A stretch of 64,000 nt of DNA, taken from positions 62,001-126,000 of the forward strand of contig NZ_JAALLT010000004.1 of the NCBI RefSeq assembly GCF_011059145.1, written 5' to 3'. The notes under the pieces were generated by a model, which searched no databases, was not told where the DNA came from, and was given only the letters and a program-made list of their open reading frames with translations. A program made the translations under genes and the position numbers. Positions 9,067-16,849 of the stretch are shown here, one piece after another. The number at the start of each line of letters is the position of its first letter. Positions within the stretch are counted from its first letter, which is position 1. The DNA comes from Halalkalibaculum roseum (lineage in GTDB: Bacteria > Bacteroidota > Rhodothermia > Balneolales > Balneolaceae).

Positions 9067-9612
9067 ATGAATATATTTAAACAATTATTAGGCACCGGGC
9101 TTACCGCATTGCTTGTGGTGGCACTATTTTCTACAACTGCCGAAGCACAGGAACGCGGAAGTGATGAAGCGAGGGTAAGCCCCAATGCTACGGTAAGCCA
9201 AACCATCGGCACTACGGAAGTGACACTCACCTACGGGCGTCCTTCGGTTAATGACCGGACTATCTTTGACGGACTGGTTCCTTTCGGCCAGGTATGGAGA
9301 ACCGGTGCGAATGAGTCAACAGCCATTACGTTTTCAAGTGATGTGATGATCGAAGGTGAAACGGTGGAAGCCGGCACCTATTCGCTCTATTCCGTACCCG
9401 GTGAAGATGAGTGGACCATCATAATCAACTCTAAGTTATCATGGGGAACCCAGTACGACCAAAGTGCTGATGTACTACGTGTCAACGTGGAACCCGAAAT
9501 GGGAAGAGAAGTTGAGCAGTTCATGATCTACTTCGAAAATGTTTCGGAAAATTCAGCCGAGTGCGTACTTCACTGGGATACCACCAAGGTGCCCTTCACC
9601 ATTGAAGTCTAG
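9067..9612 (+). CDS. DUF2911 secreted protein
   Basis: The 181-residue protein has a signal peptide (ends AEAQ) and the hallmark DUF2911 pattern: SPNATVSQTIG, VTLTYGRPSVNDRTIFDGLVPFGQVWRTG as a conserved stretch, then GTYSLYSVP and KVPFTIEV at the end. The family is common in Bacteroidota and has no established biochemical function. It may be periplasmic. The next gene (EamA transporter) follows after about 75 bp, so co-transcription is possible. Confidence 0.9.
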   Translation: MNIFKQLLGTGLTALLVVALFSTTAEAQERGSDEARVSPNATVSQTIGTTEVTLTYGRPSVNDRTIFDGLVPFGQVWRTGANESTAITFSSDVMIEGETVEAGTYSLYSVPGEDEWTIIINSKLSWGTQYDQSADVLRVNVEPEMGREVEQFMIYFENVSENSAECVLHWDTTKVPFTIEV

Positions 9613-9686
9613 ATCATATTCAAAATTCAGAAGGTCATATAAAGCACAGGGATGAAGATGGGGCCCTGCCCCATCACAGTCTCTTA

Positions 9687-10643
9687 TTGTTATTCACATT
9701 TCTGTGGGGAGCCAATTTCGTTCTGGCCGAAATAGCGCTGGAAGAGATGGCTCCCATTTCTTTTAGTGTCTCCAGATTTGCAATGGGAGGCATTGCCATG
9801 TTGCTGGTGCTCTACTACCAATGTTATTATGATGCCAAATCCAACAATAGCTCATTTCAATTTTTCCCGCCCATTGACAGGCAAGACTGGGGACGCCTCC
9901 TTCTGGTATCGGTTCTAGGTGCCACCCTGGCACCCTGGCTGGGTATCGAAGGACTCGGACTGACCCATGGAGCACGAGCCTCTATCTGGCTGGCTTTGGG
10001 ACCTGCAATCAGCACCGGTTTCGGCTACCTTCTCACCACCGAGAAGATGGGAAAGTTCGGTTATATGGGTGTGATACTTGCCGGAATGGGTACCATTCTG
10101 CTGGCTTTTGACGGTATCCGTCCCGAACAGGGGTATTGGCTCGGCGATTTACTGCTTTTTGCCGCACTCGCCATGACGGTCGTTGAACTGCACCTCATCA
10201 AACCGCTGGCACGTAAATACGGATCCGTTTCCATGGTAGCTATGCGAACAGTTATAGGTGGATCTCTATATCTCGTTATTGCTTCCCCTTCGCTGGTCGG
10301 TGAAACCTGGCTGAGCCTGGGTTTCTGGACCTGGGTTGCCATTCTCGCCGGTGGAGCTATTGGCGTCGGTGTAGGTCAGTGGGTCAAGGTACGGGCCCTT
10401 CGCTCCCTGGGGCCAACGCAGGTAGTCATTTATGGCAACCTGGTACCCATTGCGGCCATCATCATCGCATGGCTGGCCATCGGAACCAACCCTTCTATTT
10501 ATGAATTGCTGGCCGGTGCACTGATCATTATCGGAGCCATCTTTATTCAGGTAATTGACGAGGGGAAAAAGAAGCTCTCATCCCGCATGCAAACTTCCGG
10601 TGACGATGAATTAACTGTTATGGCCAGTTCCAAACAGGACTAG
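9687..10643 (+). CDS. EamA/DMT-family transporter with unclear start
   Basis: The protein has ten hydrophobic segments in two EamA repeats (FTFLWGANFVLAEIALEEM at the start of repeat 1; LLFAALAMTVVELHLI in repeat 2), so it is an inner-membrane drug/metabolite exporter. The only plausible in-frame start is TTG at 9687. The frame is open back to the preceding gene without any ATG. Two ATGs at 9652 and 9658 are in another frame that soon stops. Either a rare start is used, or a frameshift removed about 5-10 N-terminal residues. The charged C-terminal tail is cytoplasmic. Confidence 0.85.
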   Translation: MLFTFLWGANFVLAEIALEEMAPISFSVSRFAMGGIAMLLVLYYQCYYDAKSNNSSFQFFPPIDRQDWGRLLLVSVLGATLAPWLGIEGLGLTHGARASIWLALGPAISTGFGYLLTTEKMGKFGYMGVILAGMGTILLAFDGIRPEQGYWLGDLLLFAALAMTVVELHLIKPLARKYGSVSMVAMRTVIGGSLYLVIASPSLVGETWLSLGFWTWVAILAGGAIGVGVGQWVKVRALRSLGPTQVVIYGNLVPIAAIIIAWLAIGTNPSIYELLAGALIIIGAIFIQVIDEGKKKLSSRMQTSGDDELTVMASSKQD

Positions 10644-10883
10644 CAACACCGACCGGGCAAGACGCGCCAGTAAAACGAGGAATTAAGAGTAAAATAATTC
10701 TGGGCGGCTAACCCTGCCCGGTTTCCTTTTTCGGCTTTCATCACAGATTGAGCAGAGATCCTGTTTGCTCTCTTTAAAGCAATTGTGAACACACCTCCAA
10801 GGTCATGCCATGGAATTTTGTGCCGGCTTTTTGCTTTTACAGTTGTGAGATTGAGGTTCAAACAGTAATTAAATCAACTATCC

Positions 10884-11378
10884 ATGACTCTACTAAAACA
10901 TTTTACAGGTATCATTGTACTTTTTGTAATGCTCAGCTTGTCAGCTACAACCGTTAATGGTCAGAACATCCCTGAAAAAGGTACTATCGGTTTGTCGGCA
11001 TCCCTGCAGGGAAATCAAACCAACCTGAGCATGCCAATCTGGACATCCGATAATGTAGTCATTGCTCCCTTGCTGGGTATTGTTCACGAAACGGATAGCT
11101 TTACAACCATCAACATAGGAGTAAAACCACGGTTTTACAGGGCCATAGGTGACGATTTCGCCAGTTATTTCGGTTTCCTGGGACTGTTACAGAATAATTC
11201 TCCCGAATTTGGCGATGATGTCACCAATTTCCTGATCGGTATTAACGGAGGCGGGGAATATTTCCTTAACACTCATTTCAGCATGGGCGTAGAAGCGCAG
11301 CTGAATTTCCTGATCAGAGATAATACAGATGACCGCATTTCTACCGGCGCCGCTATCACCGGCACGTACTATTTTTAG
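10884..11378 (+). CDS. Small outer-membrane beta-barrel protein
   Basis: The 164-residue protein has a signal peptide (cleavage near VNGQ) and about eight alternating beta strands ending in ITGTYYF, with an aromatic last residue. It resembles the 8-stranded OmpX/OmpA-like barrels often named outer membrane beta-barrel protein in Bacteroidota. No ligand or enzymatic motif is visible. The 240 bp upstream (10644-10883) hold no convincing gene. A strong terminator follows 23 bp after the stop codon. Confidence 0.75.
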   Translation: MTLLKHFTGIIVLFVMLSLSATTVNGQNIPEKGTIGLSASLQGNQTNLSMPIWTSDNVVIAPLLGIVHETDSFTTINIGVKPRFYRAIGDDFASYFGFLGLLQNNSPEFGDDVTNFLIGINGGGEYFLNTHFSMGVEAQLNFLIRDNTDDRISTGAAITGTYYF

Positions 11379-11400
11379 GTACTGACATTCCAGTATCACA

Positions 11401-11431
11401 AAAAGCTCGCCTGCTTTACAGGCGAGCTTTT
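11401..11431 (+). terminator. Intrinsic terminator of the small barrel gene
   Basis: A 13-bp perfect stem (AAAAGCTCGCCTG / CAGGCGAGCTTTT) with a 5-nt loop ends in a run of seven T on the plus strand. Confidence 0.92.
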
Positions 11432-11446
11432 TTTAGCATTTAAAAA

Positions 11447-11472
11447 AGGCGAATCCACTCAAGGATTCGCCT
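11447..11472 (-). terminator. Intrinsic terminator of the TonB-dependent receptor gene
   Basis: A 10-bp perfect stem (AGGCGAATCC / GGATTCGCCT) with a 6-nt loop is followed on the minus strand by a T-run. It lies about 30 bp after the receptor stop and back to back with the plus-strand terminator, insulating the convergent genes. Confidence 0.92.
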
Positions 11473-11502
11473 CCTGCATAAACTATGATTATCGCTCAAG
11501 GT

Positions 11503-13938
11503 TTAAAATCTAAATGAGAGCTGCAGCCGGAAATTCCTGCCCGCCTGCGGGTAGTAATAGTTAAAATACTGTTCGTCTCCACCCGCGATATATCCGAAGG
11601 TATACCCGTTGGTCTCGTATTTTTTATCGAAGATATTGTTAACCTGTAGATTTGCCCGAAGGCCGCTCAGCACAGGGATAGAACTGAAGTTATAGCCAAG
11701 ACGGATGTCATTAACCAGGTATGGATCAATTGACCTTGCGTCGGTTTGTGTATTGTCAAGATATTGTCGAGAGACATATTTTGTAACCAGTTCGGAACTG
11801 AAACCATTCTCGGTAAAACTTAAAATGGAGTTTCCGATAAATGATGGGGAAAACGAGATATCCGTATCTTCATAGGTTCTGCTCTCCTGACCTGTGAAAT
11901 TAAAACTCGCATCATATACATCAATGAACTGCTCATACTCATCAATTTTATTGCGGCTGAAAGTAGCATTACCTGACCACTCCAGCTCAGGCAGTATTCT
12001 AACCCCGGCCTGAAGTTCTATACCGGCACGGTAGCTGTCAGGCACATTCTGGCGAATGGCCGAACCCACATCGTTGAGCTCACCGGTTGGTATTAACTGG
12101 TTTTTGTAATCCATGAAATAGAGATTCAAACCCGCAAAAAAGCGATCAAACTCTGCCTTATAGCCCGCTTCCCAGTCGTACATTGTTTCATGCTCAGGAC
12201 GATTTTCGGGCGTGGAATTCACATATTCGTCCCGGGTCGGTTCCTTATTACCCACACTGAATGAAGCAAAGAGGCGGTGATTTCCTTTCCTATAAACCAG
12301 TCCGGCCTTGGGATTAAAGAAGGTCAAGCGATCGGTTTGTTGTACATCCACAATCTGCTGTCCCCCGCCCGGTGCCTGCAGTTTGTCTTTGCCCAAAAAG
12401 TCATAGGTGATGCGGCGGGTCTGCATATCCACGTAACCGCTCAGGTTATCCGTAAAATAGTACTGCAATTTCGCGTAGAGATTACCGTCGGTTTTAAACG
12501 CATTGTTGTCATAGTAGCGGTTTTCTACATCTGTATTACCCAGGTATTCGGCCCAGATAACCTCCCCATAGTGATCACCGTCATATTCATTATATCCTCC
12601 GCCGAATGTAAATGTAAAATTGTTATCCTTTTGATACTGGGTGGAAAAAACCGTCCCGTAAAAATGATTATCCAGCCACAACTGTCTTACGAGATCGCTT
12701 TCTGTAATAGTGGTATTGGGTAAATCAATGGGCTCAATCTGGTATTGACTGAGGGATTGATCGGCTTTGTACTCCTCATAATAACCGCGGCCGTAGGTAT
12801 AGTGCACAGAGGCATTGGCATCCCAGTTTTCGGAAAACTGGTAGGAGTAGTGCAGCTGATAGTGATCCTGCTGGTAATTATCCGTCTGATCCTCATATGG
12901 TTCTCCCGGCTTTTCCTGTCCCGCCGGATTGTAGGTACGATCTGAATCCAACAACTCTTCAGGTACCCCGTACCAGGATTGATAGGTAGTTTCCACACCG
13001 GAAAAGACATCCGCTCGCAGCAGGCTGTTATCCCCGTGGCGGGCACCGCTCAGGTAAAAAGATTTCAGATCAGAAGAAGCTCGATCGATATAGCCGTCGC
13101 TTGTAATTTTGGAAAGGCGTCCCTCAAACTGCCACCCGTTGTCCATCAGTCCGGATCCAAGCAGCACGTTCATCTTTTGCGTGTTAAACGATCCGATACC
13201 GGCATTTACCTCGCCGTAGGCATTCGGACGCATCTCAGATGTCTGCAGGTTCATGGTAGCTCCGAAGGCTGCAGCCCCGTTGGTGGAGGTACCTACGCCA
13301 CGCTGAATCTGTATATTTTCAACCGATGAGGCCAAATCAGGTAGATCCACCCAAAATACGCCGTGCGATTCCGCGTCATTCAGTGGAATGCCGTTGATGG
13401 TAACGTTTATACGTGCCTGGTCTACCCCGCGAATACGAATGCCTGTGTAACCGATGCCCGTACCGGCATCTGAAGTGGTAGTCACAGAGGGAGTGCTGCT
13501 TACCAGGTAGGGTATATCCTGACCCAGATTCTTTTTATTTATCTGATCCCGGCTCACATTTTCAAAAGCCATCGGAGTGGCCTCATCCACCCGCAGAGCT
13601 TTTACAAATACTTCGTTGCTCATTATCGATTTGGGCATAAGCAGAATCTCGAGATCTTCGCTCTGCCCGGAGGTACTTATGGTTTTAGTCCGGTAACCGA
13701 TAAACGAAATACTGATTTCATCTGAGGCTCCTTCCCGGAGCTCGAGCGTGAAACTTCCATCGGTTCCGGCTGCCACCCCCTTACTGGTCCCCACTTGGAT
13801 GATATTGGCACCTGCCAGGGGTTCCTCAGTTTTGGCATCTTTGACAGTACCGGTTATAGTCTGAGCAAAAATTTCGCTCGACGACAGACAAAAAAGTACA
13901 AGAAGTACAGTTAAAAAAGAGTTGAGTTTGGAATACAT
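11503..13938 (-). CDS. TonB-dependent receptor, probably for thiamine or a precursor
   Basis: The 811-residue receptor has a signal peptide (ends FAQ), a carboxypeptidase-regulatory-like domain (about 28-110, TVKDAKTEEPLAGANI), a plug domain with IRGVDQARINVTINGIPLN, and a 22-strand barrel ending LQLSFRF. A TPP riboswitch lies directly upstream, so the likely ligand is thiamine, its phosphates or a pyrimidine/thiazole precursor; TPP-controlled receptors of this sort have been called Omr1. The start is clear: ATG at 13938 with a GGAGG sequence 5 bp before it, unusual in this window. Ligand identity is inferred from regulation only. Confidence 0.9.
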   Translation of the reverse strand: MYSKLNSFLTVLLVLFCLSSSEIFAQTITGTVKDAKTEEPLAGANIIQVGTSKGVAAGTDGSFTLELREGASDEISISFIGYRTKTISTSGQSEDLEILLMPKSIMSNEVFVKALRVDEATPMAFENVSRDQINKKNLGQDIPYLVSSTPSVTTTSDAGTGIGYTGIRIRGVDQARINVTINGIPLNDAESHGVFWVDLPDLASSVENIQIQRGVGTSTNGAAAFGATMNLQTSEMRPNAYGEVNAGIGSFNTQKMNVLLGSGLMDNGWQFEGRLSKITSDGYIDRASSDLKSFYLSGARHGDNSLLRADVFSGVETTYQSWYGVPEELLDSDRTYNPAGQEKPGEPYEDQTDNYQQDHYQLHYSYQFSENWDANASVHYTYGRGYYEEYKADQSLSQYQIEPIDLPNTTITESDLVRQLWLDNHFYGTVFSTQYQKDNNFTFTFGGGYNEYDGDHYGEVIWAEYLGNTDVENRYYDNNAFKTDGNLYAKLQYYFTDNLSGYVDMQTRRITYDFLGKDKLQAPGGGQQIVDVQQTDRLTFFNPKAGLVYRKGNHRLFASFSVGNKEPTRDEYVNSTPENRPEHETMYDWEAGYKAEFDRFFAGLNLYFMDYKNQLIPTGELNDVGSAIRQNVPDSYRAGIELQAGVRILPELEWSGNATFSRNKIDEYEQFIDVYDASFNFTGQESRTYEDTDISFSPSFIGNSILSFTENGFSSELVTKYVSRQYLDNTQTDARSIDPYLVNDIRLGYNFSSIPVLSGLRANLQVNNIFDKKYETNGYTFGYIAGGDEQYFNYYYPQAGRNFRLQLSFRF

Positions 13939-13994
13939 TGTTCCTCCATCTTAATGTTTAAGAGGAGGGCAACTTGCTCTATGCTGATACGCAG

Positions 13995-14085
13995 AAATGC
14001 ATCAGGTTTCCCTACGCCGGTGTTAGCCGGTTCAGGTTCTTAGGGTATGATCTCAGCCCGCTTTGCAAGCACCCCCAACCTTGGG
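13995..14085 (-). promoter_or_regulatory. TPP (thi-box) riboswitch
   Basis: On the minus strand the conserved blocks occur in order: GGGGGTGCTTGC, GGGCTGAGAT, ATACCCTAAGAACCTGA, and ACCGGCGTAGGGAAACCTGA. These match the pyrimidine-sensing and pyrophosphate-sensing helices of the TPP aptamer. It sits about 60 bp upstream of the receptor start. No run of T follows between aptamer and gene, and the GGAGG ribosome site lies just downstream, so control of translation initiation is more likely than termination. Confidence 0.95.
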
Positions 14086-14210
14086 TTGTGTTTCAATAAG
14101 ATGGAAAGATAAGAGCTTATTCATTCAGGTTCAAAGGCAGTATGCATCTTTGTTTAAATTACCTATTTTCTCTGCAGTACGGTGATTTAAACCTCAATAT
14201 TTTTTCTTTT

Positions 14211-15503
14211 ATGAAGTCATTTCAACACGTTTTAATCTGTCTCGGATTTTCTATCCTGTTCATTCAGTGTACCGCCGAAAATACCGAAAGCGAGTTTCGC
14301 CCGGAGATCACCCCTTCGGATATTAAAAACCATATCACATTTCTGGCTTCCGATGACTTGGCGGGCCGTGAAACCGGAACTGCCGGGGAGGCAAAAGCAG
14401 CGGGATATATTGCCGATCAGTTTGATAAGTTCGGTCTGCTACCTGCCGGTGATGAGAGTACCTATTTTCAGGAGTTCAGGGTAAATATGTCGGTGTTAAA
14501 TAACCCGCACCGCGGTGATACTTCACGTTCGGGAGTAACCTTTCCTGATGAAGAGCGCATCACGCGAAATGTTGTAGCTGTATTGGAAGGCAGCGAAGAG
14601 CCGGATTCCTATCTCGTTCTTGGAGCACATTATGACCACCTCGGTACCGGAAAATTCGGGTCCCTCTACAATCGTGATACTACCTCTATCCATAATGGGG
14701 CTGATGACAATGCTTCGGGTACAGCCGGTCTCTTGGAGCTGGCCCATTATTTCAGTGAGCACCCTACCCAGCGCAGCCTGGTTTTTATTGCATTCTCGGG
14801 AGAGGAAATGGGATTGCTCGGCTCCCGTCATTTTGTAGAAAATCCAACGGTTCCGCTTGATCAAACCGTGGCGATGATCAACATGGACATGATAGGTCGT
14901 TTGAACAGCAATAAGCTGTTGATCTTCGGTACCGGTTCATCACCGGGATGGGACTCTCTTATTACGAAAGCCAATACTGATACCCTGGATATTGAGACCA
15001 TACCCGATGGGACCGGGGCCAGTGATCATACCAGTTTCTACAACAAAGAAATCCCGGTGCTGCATTATTTTACAGATACGCATGCCGATTATCACCGGCC
15101 TTCGGATGACACAGACTATATCAATGCCGAGGGACAAGACAGGGTACTGGAACATGTCAAAAGGCTGATTGTTGCTATTGATAGCCGGAGTGACGAAGTA
15201 TTACCTTATTCGGAGGCTCCTGTAACCCAGAATCGCGATGTCACGATGAGTGGGGTAACGATGGGAGTCACTCCCGACTATGGTTTCAGCGGCAAGGGTA
15301 TGCGCATTACCGGTGTCAGCGGTGGCGGACCTGCCGATCGGGCGGGACTAAAAAGCGGAGATGTCATAATCAGACTGGCTGATACCGAACTGGAAGATAT
15401 TTATACCTATATGGAAGTGTTGAACACACTGGAAGAAGGAGAGCAAACCACCGTAACCGTTTTAAGAGACGGAGAAGAACAGACCATAGATATTAGGTTT
15501 TAA
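14211..15503 (+). CDS. M28-family zinc peptidase with C-terminal PDZ domain
   Basis: I start at the ATG at 14211 because it begins a lipoprotein signal (MKSFQHVLICLGFSILFIQC, Cys20). The peptidase core has the dinuclear-zinc ligands HYDHLG, NGADDNASGTA, SGEEMGLLGS, MINMDMIGR and a late His in DYHRPSDD. A PDZ domain occupies the last ~85 residues (GPADRAGLKSGDVIIRL). It is probably a periplasmic aminopeptidase anchored to a membrane. Its stop codon is followed at once by a GGCTGGA tandem word array. Confidence 0.9.
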   Translation: MKSFQHVLICLGFSILFIQCTAENTESEFRPEITPSDIKNHITFLASDDLAGRETGTAGEAKAAGYIADQFDKFGLLPAGDESTYFQEFRVNMSVLNNPHRGDTSRSGVTFPDEERITRNVVAVLEGSEEPDSYLVLGAHYDHLGTGKFGSLYNRDTTSIHNGADDNASGTAGLLELAHYFSEHPTQRSLVFIAFSGEEMGLLGSRHFVENPTVPLDQTVAMINMDMIGRLNSNKLLIFGTGSSPGWDSLITKANTDTLDIETIPDGTGASDHTSFYNKEIPVLHYFTDTHADYHRPSDDTDYINAEGQDRVLEHVKRLIVAIDSRSDEVLPYSEAPVTQNRDVTMSGVTMGVTPDYGFSGKGMRITGVSGGGPADRAGLKSGDVIIRLADTELEDIYTYMEVLNTLEEGEQTTVTVLRDGEEQTIDIRF

Positions 15504-15723
15504 GGCTGGAGGCTGGAGGTTCGAAATTGGAGATTAGATGCCAAACCTTTATTGAAATTGGCCAGCATATTAGAAGTATTTGTCTAATATGACGACACAT
15601 TATTCATAGATCTTAAATCTAAAAACCAATTACTTACTTATTACTTTAGACTTTATACTTTAGACTAGATAGTTAATTATTCGTCACTCAAGACTCATGA
15701 CTCACGACTCAAGACTAAAAACC
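15504..15723. repeat. Two heptamer word arrays between peptidase and TPR gene
   Basis: Directly after the TAA at 15503 the heptamer GGCTGGA occurs twice, with a third related word. From about 15630 to 15720 the sequence is again divisible into heptamers: ACTTTAG, ACTTTAT, ACTTTAG, ACTAGAT at 15643-15670, then ACTCAAG, ACTCATG, ACTCACG, ACTCAAG, ACTAAAA at 15686-15720, ending 3 bp before the next ATG. Words vary but the 7-bp period holds. No gene. Confidence 0.85.
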
Positions 15724-16653
15724 ATGAAACACTACTCCCTGCTATTAGCTCTTCTCCTGTTCTTCGGCTGCAGTTCGGAAACCAAAGTTGAACCTAAGCA
15801 AAATTACCAGACCATATCCGCTCTTGGAGATACCCTCTATGCTCCTGATTTGGATCCGGAGACAGAAGCACAATTTACTACCAACCTGCAATCTGCCAGG
15901 GCACAGTATGAAGCAAATCCAGATGATGCCGATGCCATCATTTGGTTCGGAAGAAGAACCGCCTACCTGGGCAACTATCGAAAAGCTGTTGAAATTTTTA
16001 GCGAGGGAATAGAAAAGCATCCGGAAGATGCACGAATGTACCGTCATCGCGGACACAGGTATATTACGCTCAGAGAATTTGACAAAGCTATTGAAGACCT
16101 GGAAACAGCGGCAGAGTTGATTAAAGGCACTGAAGATGTTGTTGAACCCGACGGACTTCCCAATACCCGTAACATGCCCAGAAGTACGCTACATACCAAT
16201 ACCTGGTATCACCTGGGGCTTGCCCGATACCTTAGCGGATCCTTTGACAACGCTGCCGATGCCTATCGCAATTGCCTGGAAGCTTCTACAAATGATGATA
16301 TGGTGGTTGCCACTTCCTACTGGCTCTACATGACCTTAAAGCGTGCCGGGCATGACGGTCTGGCCGGCGAAGTACTAAAACCGATAACGCAAGATATGGA
16401 GCTTCTGGAAAATGAGAGCTACCATAAACTACTACTGGTTTTTAAAGGTGACTTTGACGAGAAAAGCCTGCTCGACAATGCGGCTACTCCATTGGATAAT
16501 GCAACCATAGGTTACGGTATCGGAAACTGGCATTACGTAAACGGGCGAACAGATCGGGCCGAAGAGATTTTCCGAGAGGTATACCAGAGTAGCAACTGGG
16601 CCGCCTTCGGATACATAGCGGCAGAAGTTGACTTGGCAAGACTTGAGTTCTAA
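15724..16653 (+). CDS. TPR lipoprotein
   Basis: The ATG at 15724 gives a lipoprotein signal (MKHYSLLLALLLFFGC). An upstream ATG at 15697 lies within the tandem word array and is unlikely. The ~309-residue protein has several tetratricopeptide repeats, for example NYRKAVEIFSEGIEKHPEDA and EFDKAIEDLETAAEL, and a late TDRAEEIFREVYQ. TPR arrays bind proteins; no enzymatic domain is present. It probably acts at the inner leaflet of the outer membrane. The stop codon abuts an octamer array. Confidence 0.85.
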   Translation: MKHYSLLLALLLFFGCSSETKVEPKQNYQTISALGDTLYAPDLDPETEAQFTTNLQSARAQYEANPDDADAIIWFGRRTAYLGNYRKAVEIFSEGIEKHPEDARMYRHRGHRYITLREFDKAIEDLETAAELIKGTEDVVEPDGLPNTRNMPRSTLHTNTWYHLGLARYLSGSFDNAADAYRNCLEASTNDDMVVATSYWLYMTLKRAGHDGLAGEVLKPITQDMELLENESYHKLLLVFKGDFDEKSLLDNAATPLDNATIGYGIGNWHYVNGRTDRAEEIFREVYQSSNWAAFGYIAAEVDLARLEF

Positions 16654-16849
16654 TTGTTGAATTGGCGAATTGGTGAGTTGGTGATGTGCAATTTATAATT
16701 CGATTAATAATCGGCAGATAATTCAAAATTTACACCAGTTCACCACCATTAACTCAATAAATATTTAACTCAGCAACTCAACAATTCGTTAAATCAACAA
16801 CTCACCAACTCACCAACTCACCAACTCAAAAACTCATCAACTCGCTAAT
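16654..16849. repeat. Inverted octamer arrays between convergent genes
   Basis: Just after the TPR gene stop, octamers ATTGGCGA, ATTGGTGA, GTTGGTGA run from about 16660. From 16746 to 16849 about thirteen octamers of the form TCNNNAAC follow, including three identical TCACCAAC copies at 16802-16825. The right words are the reverse complement of the left ones, so the transcript could fold on itself. The final octamer contains the stop codon (TAG) of the minus-strand M14 peptidase. No gene. Confidence 0.88.

Noticed and set aside
10640-10861. 73-residue minus-strand ORF in the gap before the small barrel gene
   Set aside because: No recognisable motif, low-quality composition, and overlap with the transporter stop; possible but not supported.
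12277-12723. Plus-strand ORFs opposite the TonB-dependent receptor
   Set aside because: All are antisense shadows of a receptor with complete domain structure.
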